The notes below the pieces were generated by a model. It ran no database searches. It saw nothing but the letters and a program-made list of their open reading frames with translations, and was not told the origin of the DNA. Of a stretch of DNA of 64,000 bases, positions 45,549-55,438 are shown piece by piece (the stretch's first letter is position 1; the number at the start of each line of letters is the position of its first letter). Origin of the DNA: Paraburkholderia sp. FT54 (lineage in GTDB: Bacteria; Pseudomonadota; Gammaproteobacteria; Burkholderiales; Burkholderiaceae). Made by a program: the position numbers and the translations under genes. The DNA is taken from positions 682,001 to 746,000 of the forward strand of contig NZ_CP134195.1 in assembly GCF_031585635.1 (NCBI RefSeq), given 5' to 3'.

Positions 45549-46181
45549 ATGACCACACCGCGCCGTGCGTTGATCGTCATCGATGTGCAAAACGAATACG
45601 TCACCGGCGACTTGCCGATCGAATACCCGGACGTGCAAAGCTCGCTCGCCAACGTCGGCCGCGCGATGGACGCGGCGCGGGCCGCCGGCGTGCCGGTGGT
45701 GGTCGTGCAGAACTTCGCGCCGGCCAGTTCGCCGTTGTTCGCGCGCGGCAGCCACGGCGCGGAGCTGCATCCGGTGGTAAGCGAGCGGGCTCGCGATCAT
45801 TACGTGGAGAAATCCCTGCCGAGCGCTTTCACCGGCACCGATCTTGCTGATTGGCTCGCCGCGCGCCAGATCGACACGCTGACGGTCACCGGCTACATGA
45901 CGCACAACTGCGACGCGTCCACCATCAACCACGCGGTTCACTCAGGGCTTGCGGTGGAATTTCTGCACGATGCGACGGGTTCGGTGCCGTATGAGAACAG
46001 CGCGGGTTTCGCCAGCGCGCAGGACATCCACCGGGTGTTCAGCGTGGTGCTGCAGTCGCGCTTCGCGGCGGTGGCGAGCACGGACGAGTGGATTGCGGCG
46101 GTGCAGAGCGGGGCGCCGCTGGAGCGCGGCAATATCTATGCGTCAAACCAGAAGGCGCGGGCCACGCGGGCCGCTGCGTAA
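45549..46181 (+). CDS. isochorismatase-family cysteine hydrolase
   Basis: A 210-residue hydrolase of the nicotinamidase/isochorismatase superfamily. Features: ALIVIDVQNEYV with the catalytic Asp, VVVQNFAPA, the Lys in VEKSLPSAFTGT, TVTGYMTHNCDASTINHAV with the nucleophile Cys after the cis-peptide motif, and the C-terminal VFSVVLQSRF. Amidase activity on small substrates is likely; no precise substrate can be assigned. GAGGAG precedes the ATG. Confidence 0.93.
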   Translation: MTTPRRALIVIDVQNEYVTGDLPIEYPDVQSSLANVGRAMDAARAAGVPVVVVQNFAPASSPLFARGSHGAELHPVVSERARDHYVEKSLPSAFTGTDLADWLAARQIDTLTVTGYMTHNCDASTINHAVHSGLAVEFLHDATGSVPYENSAGFASAQDIHRVFSVVLQSRFAAVASTDEWIAAVQSGAPLERGNIYASNQKARATRAAA

Positions 46182-46316
46182 AGAGGTGGCGGGCGGCGGT
46201 TGCGTCGAGTGGCTGCTGTATGACGATGCGGCCCGCGCCACTGCGCATAAAACAAAGGCGACCGGGCTGCCGATCCCGTCCGCCTTTATGCGTCAGCGTC
46301 CTCCGCAGACAGATTG

Positions 46317-46976
46317 CTAACCGCCGGATGTCCGCTCTGCATGCCCGTTGCGCAACGCCGGGCTCAGCTTCAGCGCGTCGAAGATGCCTTCGACCATCCG
46401 CACCGCATGGGCGCCGAAATCCGTGGCGTCGGGCAGGAACAGCATGTCGCGCAGCGAACCGCTGACAAACGCATGCACCATGGCCGCCGCCAGCTTCGTA
46501 TCCAGCTCCGCGGGCAGTTGCCCTTTGGAGATGGCGTTGCGCAGACCGCCTTCGATTTTCTTGAGCCCTTCGCGCATGTTGGTCTGATAGCGGACCATCA
46601 CCGGGCCCATTTCCTCGACCAGCTCGCATTTCAGAAACAGGATGTCGAACACACGCCGGCGACGCGGATCGTTGGCGGTGTCGCGCAAACAGACTGTGCA
46701 AATTTCCACCAGACGCCCAAGCGGATCAGGCTCGTTGGGATCTTGCGAGGCGGCTTTGAGTTCGTCCAGCGGCAGTAGCACGCGGTCGAACATTTCAGTG
46801 AACAGATCGCTTTTGTGTGCGAAGTGCCAGTAGATCGCACCGCGTGTGACACCGGCGGCCTGCGCGATGTCGGCGAGCGACGTGCGCGACACACCTTTCT
46901 CGAAGAAGACCCGTTCGGCCGCGTCGAGAATGCTGTTGCGCGTCTCCAGCGCCTCTTCTTTGGTTCTTCTGACCAT
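46317..46976 (-). CDS. bpeR: TetR/AcrR-family repressor of the RND operon
   Basis: A 219-residue repressor starting at MVRRTKEEALETRNSILDAAE; 72 open codons upstream are rejected because the family begins here. The HTH is SRTSLADIAQAAGVTRGAIYWHFAHKSDLF (about 33-62). The ligand domain matches AcrR/TtgR proteins (RRRVFDILFLKCELVEEMGPV). It is divergent from an RND pump, and an AcrR-like operator lies 135 bp upstream. The symbol is used by analogy with Burkholderia BpeR; the type is surer than the name. Confidence 0.93.
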   Translation of the reverse strand: MVRRTKEEALETRNSILDAAERVFFEKGVSRTSLADIAQAAGVTRGAIYWHFAHKSDLFTEMFDRVLLPLDELKAASQDPNEPDPLGRLVEICTVCLRDTANDPRRRRVFDILFLKCELVEEMGPVMVRYQTNMREGLKKIEGGLRNAISKGQLPAELDTKLAAAMVHAFVSGSLRDMLFLPDATDFGAHAVRMVEGIFDALKLSPALRNGHAERTSGG

Positions 46977-47406
46977 GTTGGAATGACCTGCTCTGATTGT
47001 GGGGTTTTCCCGAGCGTTTTTAAGTACGCTCGATGACAATCCGTCTACCTTTGATCGATTTGCGAAGCGATCTTGCAAGCCCCCCGCCAGCAAGAGATAT
47101 AAACGCACTTTTACATGCATTCGTGAATGTATATATAATAGCATCCCACGATCGGATAGCCCAAGCCGTGACGAAACGTTAATATCCGTCACTGTTGCCT
47201 TTCAAAACGCTCTTCGCGCCGTGCCCAGACGGGCGGCGCCGCGCGGCATTTCCCCGGTATGGCGCATTTCTCTCAGGATGCCCTGCAGGTCCGGTTTGCG
47301 TCCGCGGGTGTCCGGTCACGCGTCGCAAGACGCATGTGTGCGCTGTCATCCCCGGGGTAGGGATGCGCGCACTTTTTCATTCTCAGTCTTTGACAGAGGT
47401 CGCTCC
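46977..47406. other. 430-bp divergent regulatory region of the efflux operon
   Basis: Contains the operator and promoter near 47110-47139 and then about 260 bp of leader before the first RND gene. Small open frames in the leader are Cys/Arg-rich and lack ribosome sites; none is called. Confidence 0.5.
47110..47139 (+). promoter_or_regulatory. RND operon promoter overlapped by AcrR-like operator (47112-47135)
   Basis: The 24-bp element at 47112-47135 begins TACATGCATTCGTGAATG and matches 21 of 24 positions of the E. coli AcrR site (TACATACATTTGTGAATG plus TATGTA). TTTACA (47110-47115) and consensus TATAAT (47134-47139), 18 bp apart, form a sigma-70 promoter covered by the operator. Confidence 0.85.
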
Positions 47407-48639
47407 ATGCGCGTCGAACGGATTCCATTCCGCTTAATCAGTGCCGCGACGGCTGCCGTATTGCTGGCAGCGTGCGGACCAAAACAATCTGCCCCGCCGC
47501 AACAAACGCCCGAAGTTGGGGTTGTCACCGTCCAGCCGACGGCCGTGCCCGTCGTCACCGAACTGCCGGGCCGCACCAGTGCCTTCCTCGTCGCGCAAGT
47601 GCGCGCACGGGTCGACGGCATCGTGTTGCGCCGCGAGTTCACGGAAGGCAGCCAGGTCAAAGCGGGTCAACGTCTGTACAAGATCGATCCGGCACCGTAC
47701 ATCGCCACGCTGAATAACGCCAAGGCGACGCTGGCGAAGGCGCAGGCCAACCTCGTGTCGACCACCGCGCAGGCCAATCGCTTCAAGGTGCTGGTTGCCG
47801 CCAACGCGGTCAGCAAGCAGGACTACGACAACGCGGTGGCCTCGCAAGGCCAGGCCGCGGCTGACGTCGCCGCGGGCAAGGCGGCGGTCGACACGGCGCA
47901 GATCAATCTCGGCTATACGGATGTGGTGTCGCCGGTGAGCGGCCAGGTCGGTATCTCGCAGGTCACGCCGGGTGCTTACGTGCAAGCAAGCGCCGCCACA
48001 TTGATGGCCACCGTGCAGACGCTGGATCCGGTCTATGTGGACCTGACGCAATCGAGCCTCGACGGACTGAAGTTGCGCCGCGACATGCAGGAAGGGCGCC
48101 TGAAGACCACGGGGCCGGACGCCGCCAAAGTGTCGCTGATTCTCGAAGACGGCCGCACCTATTCGGAGAAGGGCAAGCTGCAGTTCACCGACGTGACGGT
48201 CGACCAGGGCACCGGTTCGGTCACGGTGCGCGCGCTCTTCAAGAACGCGGACAACGTGCTGCTGCCGGGCATGTTCGTGCGCGCGCGCATTGAAGAAGGC
48301 GTCAATGACCACGCGCTCGTCGTGCCGCAAGTGGGCGTCACGCATGACCAGAAGGGTCAGCCGACCGCGCTGGTCGTCGGTAACGACAACAAGGTCGTGT
48401 TGCGTCAGCTGACCACCTCGGCCACGTACGGTTCGAACTGGGTGGTCGAAAGCGGCCTGAACCCGGGCGACCGCGTGATCGTGCAGGGCACCGACAAGGC
48501 GAAACCCGGCATGCAGGTCAAGGCCGTTGCCGCGCAACTTCCCGCCACCCCCGCTTCCGGCGCAGCTGCTCAGAACGCGCCGGCCGCCAGCGGTCCTGCG
48601 CAGACGGCACAGCCTGCCTCCGCCGCATCGGGCGCGTAA
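47407..48639 (+). CDS. bpeA: RND efflux periplasmic adaptor lipoprotein
   Basis: A 410-residue membrane-fusion protein of the AcrA/MexA/BpeA type. It has a lipoprotein signal with lipobox LLAAC, followed by GPKQSAP. The lipoyl domain halves contain GIVLRREFTEGSQVKAGQRLYKIDPAPY and the alpha-hairpin KATLAKAQANLVSTTAQANRFK. Beta-barrel and membrane-proximal domains follow; the tail is Ala/Pro/Gln-rich. The open frame extends 136 codons upstream through the promoter and is rejected. It bridges the pump and the outer-membrane channel encoded next. Confidence 0.95.
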   Translation: MRVERIPFRLISAATAAVLLAACGPKQSAPPQQTPEVGVVTVQPTAVPVVTELPGRTSAFLVAQVRARVDGIVLRREFTEGSQVKAGQRLYKIDPAPYIATLNNAKATLAKAQANLVSTTAQANRFKVLVAANAVSKQDYDNAVASQGQAAADVAAGKAAVDTAQINLGYTDVVSPVSGQVGISQVTPGAYVQASAATLMATVQTLDPVYVDLTQSSLDGLKLRRDMQEGRLKTTGPDAAKVSLILEDGRTYSEKGKLQFTDVTVDQGTGSVTVRALFKNADNVLLPGMFVRARIEEGVNDHALVVPQVGVTHDQKGQPTALVVGNDNKVVLRQLTTSATYGSNWVVESGLNPGDRVIVQGTDKAKPGMQVKAVAAQLPATPASGAAAQNAPAASGPAQTAQPASAASGA

Positions 48640-48657
48640 TAACAGGGAGCCCGCCTC

Positions 48658-51600
48658 ATGGCAAAGTTCTTCATTGATCGCCCGATTTTTGCATGGGTGA
48701 TCGCCATCATTCTGATGCTCGCGGGTATCGCGTCGGTCTTCACGTTGCCGATCGCGCAGTATCCGACCATCGCACCGCCGGCCGTGCAGATCAGCGCAAC
48801 GTACCCGGGCGCATCGGCGAAGACGGTGGAAAACACCGTCACGCAGGTGATCGAGCAGCAGATGAGTGGTCTCGACCACTTGCTGTATCTGTCGTCCACC
48901 TCGGACGACTCGGGTACGGCAACCATCACGCTGACGTTCGCGGCCGGCACCAATCCTGACATTGCGCAGGTGCAGGTGCAGAACAAGCTGCAGCTCGCCA
49001 CGCCGCTGCTGCCGCAAGCCGTGCAGCAGTTGGGCACCAAGGTTACGAAGTCGAGCAGCAGCTTCCTGCTGGTCATGGCGTTCGTGTCCGAAGACGGCAG
49101 CATGAGCAAGTACGACCTGGCGAACTACGTCGCGTCGAACGTTCAGGATCCGGTCAGCCGTATCGACGGTGTGGGCACGGTGACGCTGTTCGGCTCGCAG
49201 TACGCCATGCGGATCTGGCTGGACGCGAACAAGCTGACCAACTTCGGCCTGACGCCGGTGGATGTGGAAGCCGCGCTGACGGCGCAGAACGTCCAGGTCG
49301 CGGGCGGCTCGCTCGGCGGCACGCCGTCGGTGCCGGGTCAGGTGCTGCAGGCCACCATCACGGAAGCCACGCTGCTCAACACGCCTGAACAGTTCGGCAA
49401 CGTGCTGCTGAAGGTGAACCCGGACGGCTCGCAAGTCCGTATCAAGGACGTGGCGCACATCGAGCTGGGCGGCGAAAACTACAACTTCGACACCAAGTAC
49501 AACGGCCAGCCGACGGCAGGCTTCGGCATTCAGCTCGCCACCGGCGCGAACGCGCTGGCCACCGCCAAGGCGGTACGCGCGAAGGTCGCCGAACTGTCGA
49601 AGTACTTCCCGCACGGTCTGGTGGTCCAGTATCCGTACGACACCACGCCGTTCGTGCGCCTGTCGATCGAAGAAGTGGTCAAGACGCTGCTCGAAGGTAT
49701 CGTGCTGGTGTTCCTGGTCATGTACCTGTTCCTGCAGAACCTGCGCGCCACGCTGATCCCGACGATCGCGGTGCCGGTGGTGCTGCTGGGCACGTTCGCG
49801 ATCATGGGTCTGGTGGGCTTCTCGATCAACACGCTGTCCATGTTCGGGCTCGTGCTAGCCATCGGCTTGCTGGTGGACGATGCGATCGTGGTGGTGGAAA
49901 ACGTCGAGCGGGTGATGCAGGAGGAGGGTTTATCGCCTCGTGATGCAACCCGCAAGGCAATGGACCAGATTACCGGCGCGCTGGTCGGCGTGGCGCTCGT
50001 GCTGTCGGCGGTGTTCGTGCCGGTGGCGTTCTCGGGCGGTTCGGTCGGCGCAATTTACCGGCAGTTCTCGCTGACCATCGTGGCGGCCATGGTGCTGTCC
50101 GTGCTGGTCGCGTTGATTCTGACGCCGGCCTTGTGCGCGACGATCCTCAAGCCGATCGAAAAGGGCCACCAGGAAAAGACCACCGGTTTCTTCGGCTGGT
50201 TCAATCGCACCTTCAACAGGAGCCGCGACAAGTATCACTCGGGCGTGCACCACGTGATCAAGCGCTCGGGCCGTTGGCTGATCATCTATATGGTGGTGAT
50301 CTTCGCGGTCGGTCTGCTGTTCGTGAAGTTGCCGAAGTCGTTCCTGCCTGACGAAGACCAGGGCACGATGTTCGTGCTGGTGCAAACGCCGTCGGGCTCG
50401 ACCCAGGAAACCACGGCGCGCGCGCTGAAGGACGTTTCCGACTACCTGCTCAATACCGAGAAGAGCATCGTCGAATCGACCTTCACGGTGAACGGCTTCA
50501 GCTTCGCCGGTCGCGGCCAGAACGCGGGTCTCGTGTTCGTGCGGATGAAGGATTACTCGCAACGTCAGCACTCGGATCAGAAGGTGCAGGCGCTGGTGGG
50601 CCGTCTCTTCATGCACTTCGGCAGCTACAAGAACGCGCTGGTGTATCCGGTGAATCCGCCGTCGATTCCTGAACTCGGAACGGCCGCGGGCTTCGACTTC
50701 GAATTGCAGGATCGCGCGGGCATCGGTCACGAAAAGCTGATGGAAGCACGCAATATGTTGCTGGGCATGGCGGCGAAAGATCCGACGCTGGCACAAGTGC
50801 GTCCGAACGGCCTGAACGACACGCCGCAGTTCAAGGTGAACATCGACCACGAGAAGGCTTCGGCCCTCGGCGTGTCGCTGGCCGCGATCGACCAGACATT
50901 CTCGATCGCGTGGGCGTCGCAATACGTGAACAACTTCCTCGATACCGATGGCCGGATCAAGAAGGTGTATCTGCAAGGCGATGCTCCGTTCCGGATGAAG
51001 CCGGAAGACCTGAACGCGTGGTACGTGCGCAATACCGCGGGTGGCATGGTGCCGTTCTCGTCGTTCGCTAGCGGCACGTGGACCTACGGTTCGCCGAAGC
51101 TGGAACGCTACAACGGTATTTCCGCGGTGGAAATCCAGGGCGCGGCGGCACCGGGCAAGTCGACCGGTCAGGCCATGACCGCCATGGAAGCGCTCGTGGC
51201 GAAGCTGCCGGCGGGTGTCGGCTACGAATGGACGGGCCTGTCGTTGCAGGAACGCCAGTCCGGTTCGCAGGCGCCGATTCTGTACGGCATCTCGATCCTG
51301 GTCGTGTTCTTGTGTCTCGCGGCGCTGTATGAAAGCTGGTCGATCCCATTCTCGGTGATCATGGTGGTGCCGCTCGGCGTGATCGGCGCACTGCTGGCCG
51401 CTACGCTGCGCGGGCTCGAGAACGACGTGTTCTTCCAGGTGGGTCTGTTGACCACGGTGGGTCTGTCGGCGAAGAACGCGATTCTGATCGTGGAATTCGC
51501 CCGCGAGCTGCAGCAGGGTGAAGGCATGGGGCCGATCGAGGCCGCGCTGGAAGCAGCGCGTCTGCGGCTGCGCCCGATTCTGATGACCTCGCTCGCGTTC

Positions 51601-51867
51601 ATTCTCGGCGTGATGCCGCTTGCCATCAGTAACGGCGCGGGTTCGGCCAGCCAGCACGCAATCGGTACGGGCGTGATCGGCGGGATGTTGACGGCGACCT
51701 TCCTCGCCATTTTCATGATCCCGATGTTCTTCGTCGTGATCCGCGCGAAATTCGGCGGTGAGAAGGAAGATCCGGATGAGGCGCTCGCACACTACAACCA
51801 GCACCATCCGCATGACGACCAGGGCGGCGGTTCTGCTGACGAAGGCTCGGGCAAGGACGGACATTGA
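48658..51867 (+). CDS. bpeB: RND multidrug efflux permease (HAE1/AcrB type)
   Basis: A 1069-residue inner-membrane proton antiporter with 12 helices and two large periplasmic loops. Visible landmarks: [21 protein letters not shown] at the start, proton-relay Asp pair in [20 protein letters not shown], and [21 protein letters not shown] near the end. The porter-domain text [22 protein letters not shown] is typical of AcrB. The last 35 residues are His/Asp/Gly-rich. It is 18 bp after the adaptor gene and 1 bp before the channel gene. Expected drugs are macrolides, fluoroquinolones and aminoglycosides in related Burkholderia pumps. Confidence 0.97.
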   Translation: MAKFFIDRPIFAWVIAIILMLAGIASVFTLPIAQYPTIAPPAVQISATYPGASAKTVENTVTQVIEQQMSGLDHLLYLSSTSDDSGTATITLTFAAGTNPDIAQVQVQNKLQLATPLLPQAVQQLGTKVTKSSSSFLLVMAFVSEDGSMSKYDLANYVASNVQDPVSRIDGVGTVTLFGSQYAMRIWLDANKLTNFGLTPVDVEAALTAQNVQVAGGSLGGTPSVPGQVLQATITEATLLNTPEQFGNVLLKVNPDGSQVRIKDVAHIELGGENYNFDTKYNGQPTAGFGIQLATGANALATAKAVRAKVAELSKYFPHGLVVQYPYDTTPFVRLSIEEVVKTLLEGIVLVFLVMYLFLQNLRATLIPTIAVPVVLLGTFAIMGLVGFSINTLSMFGLVLAIGLLVDDAIVVVENVERVMQEEGLSPRDATRKAMDQITGALVGVALVLSAVFVPVAFSGGSVGAIYRQFSLTIVAAMVLSVLVALILTPALCATILKPIEKGHQEKTTGFFGWFNRTFNRSRDKYHSGVHHVIKRSGRWLIIYMVVIFAVGLLFVKLPKSFLPDEDQGTMFVLVQTPSGSTQETTARALKDVSDYLLNTEKSIVESTFTVNGFSFAGRGQNAGLVFVRMKDYSQRQHSDQKVQALVGRLFMHFGSYKNALVYPVNPPSIPELGTAAGFDFELQDRAGIGHEKLMEARNMLLGMAAKDPTLAQVRPNGLNDTPQFKVNIDHEKASALGVSLAAIDQTFSIAWASQYVNNFLDTDGRIKKVYLQGDAPFRMKPEDLNAWYVRNTAGGMVPFSSFASGTWTYGSPKLERYNGISAVEIQGAAAPGKSTGQAMTAMEALVAKLPAGVGYEWTGLSLQERQSGSQAPILYGISILVVFLCLAALYESWSIPFSVIMVVPLGVIGALLAATLRGLENDVFFQVGLLTTVGLSAKNAILIVEFARELQQGEGMGPIEAALEAARLRLRPILMTSLAFILGVMPLAISNGAGSASQHAIGTGVIGGMLTATFLAIFMIPMFFVVIRAKFGGEKEDPDEALAHYNQHHPHDDQGGGSADEGSGKDGH

Positions 51868-51868
51868 G

Positions 51869-53446
51869 ATGCAAAAACACTCTCTGATTGCAGTGGCGGT
51901 CGCGCTGTTCGCCGCGGGTTGCACGATGGCGCCGAAGTACGAGCGCCCGGCCGTGCCCACGACGAGCACCTTCCCGACCGGCGGCGTGTACGACACGCAA
52001 CCGGGCGCGACCCAACCGGGCGCGAGCCAGTCGGACGCGACCCAGTCGGGCAACCAACCGCCCGGTGCGACAAATGCCGCGCGTAGCGCCAACGGCCAGG
52101 CCGCGGCGGATATCGGCTGGCGCGATTTCTTCGTCGATCCGCGCATGCAGCGGCTGATCGAAATCGCGCTGAAGAACAACCGCGATCTGCGCGTGTCGGT
52201 GCTGAACATGCAGGCGTCGGCGGCGCAGTTCCGAATCGTTCGCGCCGGTCTGCTGCCGACGCTCGACGCCGCCGCTTCGCAAAGCAAATCGCGTACGCCG
52301 AAAGACCTGTCGTTCTTCGACCAGACGATTACCAACTCGTATTCCGTCGGTCTGAACGCGTCGTGGGAAATCGACTTCTTCGGGCGGATTCAGAGCCTGA
52401 AGGATCAGGCGTTGGCGCAGTACCTGGCCACGGCTCAGGCGCGCAAGGCAGCGGAAATCTCGCTGGTCTCGCAGGTGGCGAACCAGTACATGACGGTGCT
52501 CGAGCTCGAAGATCTGTTGAAGGTCACGCAGAACACGCTGAGGACCTCGCAGGAATCGTATCGAATCGCCAAGCTGCAGTTCGACAACGGCACGGGTTCG
52601 GAACTGGATCTGCGTCAGTCGCAAACCGTGGTCGAGCAGGCTTTGGCCAACCTGCAGCAGCAGCAACGTCTGCGGGCTCAGGCGGATAACGCGCTCGTGC
52701 TGTTGATCGGTGAGCCGTTCCCGGACGATCTGCCGCCGGGCATGTCGCTGGACAACCAGAATCTCCTCACGGATATTCCGGCGGGTCTGCCGTCCGATCT
52801 GTTGACGCGTCGTCCGGACATCATGGAGGCCGAGGAGAATCTGCTGGCCGCCAACGCGAACATCGGCGCGGCGCGCGCGGCGTTCTTCCCGAAGGTCTCG
52901 CTGACGGGCAGCTTCGGTACGTTGAGCCCGACGCTCGGCGGTCTGTTCAAGCCGGGTTCGGCGGCGTGGAGCTTCGCGCCGTCGATCACGTTGCCGATCT
53001 TCGAGGGCGGACAGAATCTCGCCAACCTCGATCTCGCCAACATCCAGAAGAAAGTCCAGATCGCCACGTATGAAAAAGCGATCCAGTCGGCCTTCCGCGA
53101 TGTGGCAGACGGACTGGCGGCACGCGGTACGTACGATCAGCAGATCGAGGCGCTGGAGCGCAATACCTTTGCGGAACAACGCCGGCTGGATCTGTCGAAT
53201 CTGCGTTACACGAACGGCGTCGACAGTTATCTGGCGGTGTTGATCGCGCAGACCGATCTGTATCAGGCGCAGCAGTTGCTGGTGGTTGCCCGCATGGAAC
53301 GTCTGCAGAACCTCGTGACGTTGTATCAGGCACTCGGCGGCGGCTGGATCGAACACAACGGAGAGCAGCCGCGTGCGGCCGACGCACCGGTCGACTACGG
53401 TGCGGCGAGCGCGCCGGTGGCGGCTTCGGCGGCCACGGCGGGTTAA
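51869..53446 (+). CDS. oprB: RND outer-membrane channel lipoprotein (OprM/NodT family)
   Basis: A 525-residue TolC-like protein. The lipoprotein signal ends with FAAGC, then TMAPKYERPAVP, as in OprM. A Pro/Gln/Ala-rich stretch (about 45-75) with repeated short PGAT/QSDATQ words is inserted before the first helix. Two TolC repeats are visible: IALKNNRDLRVSVLNMQASAAQFRI and RPDIMEAEENLLAANANIGAARAAFFP. It starts one base after the permease stop. A bidirectional terminator follows 70 bp later. Confidence 0.95.
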   Translation: MQKHSLIAVAVALFAAGCTMAPKYERPAVPTTSTFPTGGVYDTQPGATQPGASQSDATQSGNQPPGATNAARSANGQAAADIGWRDFFVDPRMQRLIEIALKNNRDLRVSVLNMQASAAQFRIVRAGLLPTLDAAASQSKSRTPKDLSFFDQTITNSYSVGLNASWEIDFFGRIQSLKDQALAQYLATAQARKAAEISLVSQVANQYMTVLELEDLLKVTQNTLRTSQESYRIAKLQFDNGTGSELDLRQSQTVVEQALANLQQQQRLRAQADNALVLLIGEPFPDDLPPGMSLDNQNLLTDIPAGLPSDLLTRRPDIMEAEENLLAANANIGAARAAFFPKVSLTGSFGTLSPTLGGLFKPGSAAWSFAPSITLPIFEGGQNLANLDLANIQKKVQIATYEKAIQSAFRDVADGLAARGTYDQQIEALERNTFAEQRRLDLSNLRYTNGVDSYLAVLIAQTDLYQAQQLLVVARMERLQNLVTLYQALGGGWIEHNGEQPRAADAPVDYGAASAPVAASAATAG

Positions 53447-53516
53447 GACGTGTCGTAGCTTCAGGTGCGTAGGGCGGTTTCAGTTTCAACGAAAACCGCC
53501 TTGTGCAGCCGGTCGT

Positions 53517-53551
53517 AAAAAAACGCCACGGCATGCCGTGGCGTTTTTTTT
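53517..53551. terminator. bidirectional Rho-independent terminator
   Basis: A perfect palindrome CGCCACGG-CATG-CCGTGGCG (53524-53543) flanked by A7 and T8. It separates the RND operon from the convergent permease gene. Confidence 0.93.
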
Positions 53552-53603
53552 CGCAGCGCCGGCGCGATCTCTTTCGCGCGGGCGCCGAAGAGTTGCGTGC
53601 CGC

Positions 53604-55013
53604 TCAGTGCAGATCCGCTGCGCGCAACATCTCGTCGCCGCGCGGTTCGTTGCCGCCGCGTCCGTCGAAATCATGCCCTGCGCTGCGAATTTCGCACTGC
53701 GCCTTCTTCTCGCTCTTCACGCCGTTGAAGATCAGGTTAAGCACGACCGCCGACACCGAAGCCAGCAGAATCCCGCTATGCAACAGCGGCGAGAGCGCGG
53801 GCGGCAGCTTCGAGAAGAAGTGCGGCGACACCACCGGCACGAGACCCAGGCCGATACTGACCGCGACGATGAACAGGTTGTGGTGGTTCTTCACGAAGTC
53901 GACCTTCGACAGCACCTTGATGCCGTTGGCCGCGACCATGCCGAACATCACGATGCCCGCGCCGCCGAGCACGAACGCCGGCACCGAGGCGACCACTTGC
54001 GCCATCTTCGGAAACAGGCCCAGCAGCACCAGGATCACGCCGCCCATGGCGCAGACAAAGCGGCTCTTCACGCCGGTCACGCCGATCAGGCCGACGTTCT
54101 GCGAGAACGAGGTATGCGGGAACGAGTTGAAGATGCCGCCGATCAACGTGCCCAGGCCGTCGACGCGCAGACCGCGCACCAGCGTCTTCTGATCCACCGG
54201 ACGGTCCACCATGTCGCCGACCGCGAGGAACATGCCGGTCGATTCGATGAAGGTGACGAACATCACGGTGACCATCGTCGCGATCGACAGCGGATCGAAG
54301 TGCGGCAGGCCGAAGTGGAACGGCATGACGAAGCCGACCCAAGGCGCGTGCGTCACGCCTTCCATGTTGACGCGCCCGAGCGCCAGCGCGATCACGAAGC
54401 CCGCGACGATACCGAGCAGCACGGAGATATTGGCGAGGAAGCCCTTGGCGAACTTGTTGATCAGCAGAATCAGCATCAGCACGATCAGCGAGAGGCCAAG
54501 ATAGACCGGATTGCCGTAATCCGGATTGCCCACGCCGCCGGCCGCCCAGTTGATGCCGACTTCCATCAGCGACAAACCGATCACCGAGATCACCACGCCG
54601 ATCACGACCGGCGGGAAAAAGCGCAGTAACTTGCCGACCGCGGGCGCGAGCAGAATGCCGACCACGCCCGCCGCGATCGTCGAGCCGAAGATGTCGAGAA
54701 TACCGAGCGAGGGATTGGTGCCGATCGCGACCATCGGACCGACGGCCGCGAACGTGCAGCCCATGATGACCGGCAGACGAATGCCGAACATCCACAATCC
54801 GAGCGTCTGAATCAGCGTGGCGATGCCGCAGGAAAACAGATCGGCGCTGATCAGGAACGCGATCTGGTCTTTCGGCAGCTTGAGCGCCGCGCCGATGATC
54901 AGCGGCACCGCGACTGCGCCGGCATACATCACCAGAACGTGCTGAATGCCGAGCGTGAGCAACTGGCCTGCGGGCAGTCGCTCGTCGCACGGGTGAACCG
55001 TGTTCGATTGCAT
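53604..55013 (-). CDS. NCS2-family xanthine/uracil/urate permease
   Basis: A 469-residue membrane protein of the nucleobase:cation symporter-2 family with about 14 helices. Signatures: LLTLGIQHVLVMYAGAVAVPLI near the N-terminus, GIRLPVIMGCTFAAVGPMV, FVTFIESTGMFLAVGDMVDRP, GLGTLIGGIFNSFPHTSFSQNVG and GGAGIVMFGMVAANGIK. The helix-10 Gln/Asn pattern is closer to xanthine/urate than uracil carriers. GGAG precedes the ATG at 55013; a Met six codons earlier (55031) lacks a ribosome site. The last 35 residues are a polar tail. Confidence 0.93.
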   Translation of the reverse strand: MQSNTVHPCDERLPAGQLLTLGIQHVLVMYAGAVAVPLIIGAALKLPKDQIAFLISADLFSCGIATLIQTLGLWMFGIRLPVIMGCTFAAVGPMVAIGTNPSLGILDIFGSTIAAGVVGILLAPAVGKLLRFFPPVVIGVVISVIGLSLMEVGINWAAGGVGNPDYGNPVYLGLSLIVLMLILLINKFAKGFLANISVLLGIVAGFVIALALGRVNMEGVTHAPWVGFVMPFHFGLPHFDPLSIATMVTVMFVTFIESTGMFLAVGDMVDRPVDQKTLVRGLRVDGLGTLIGGIFNSFPHTSFSQNVGLIGVTGVKSRFVCAMGGVILVLLGLFPKMAQVVASVPAFVLGGAGIVMFGMVAANGIKVLSKVDFVKNHHNLFIVAVSIGLGLVPVVSPHFFSKLPPALSPLLHSGILLASVSAVVLNLIFNGVKSEKKAQCEIRSAGHDFDGRGGNEPRGDEMLRAADLH

Positions 55014-55092
55014 ATCGTCTGTCTCCACCATCTGGTATTTGGGATGGCTCCAAGGTATCGGGGACGAAAAAGCACAACAAGACCACTGGGGC

Positions 55093-55266
55093 CTATTCCG
55101 GCATTCCCGGTAACGATATGCGTGCGGGCCGTTTGAAAGCCAAAAGAAATGTGCGCACCACGTCCATCGGCGGACAGCCCCTTGCAGTGGCGATGTAAGG
55201 CTGTGCGGCGCGCGAATCCAGCTTGACGCGATATGTGTGAGAATCGATGAGGTGTATCTCGCTCAC
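55093..55266 (-). CDS. possible small protein upstream of the NCS2 permease
   Basis: A 57-residue frame starting with GTG, preceded by AGGA at 7 bp spacing. It lies on the same strand as the permease, ending 79 bp before it. The translation begins MSEIHLIDSHTYRVKLDS and ends ARISLPGMPE; composition is protein-like, with no Arg-run typical of shadow frames. My hand count of G/C at third positions is 36 of 57, lower than normal for the genome, which argues against it. Family and function unknown. Confidence 0.4.
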   Translation of the reverse strand: MSEIHLIDSHTYRVKLDSRAAQPYIATARGCPPMDVVRTFLLAFKRPARISLPGMPE

Positions 55267-55438
55267 CGCATAGTCCTGTTTTGATGTGGCTCGCGGCGCG
55301 AGCGGGTTAACCCGCGATTCGCGATTTTTGGCGTGCGCTTGGGCGCGGTTCCCAAGCGCTGCGCCGGGCGCGGACAAATACGCTTTTCGGACAGCTTTCG
55401 CCTGGTCATACCATCCTCAATTTGACGCTCTATCGCCC

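Noticed and set aside
46999..47406. 136-codon extension of the RND adaptor
   Set aside because: It crosses the promoter and operator and would bury the lipoprotein signal.
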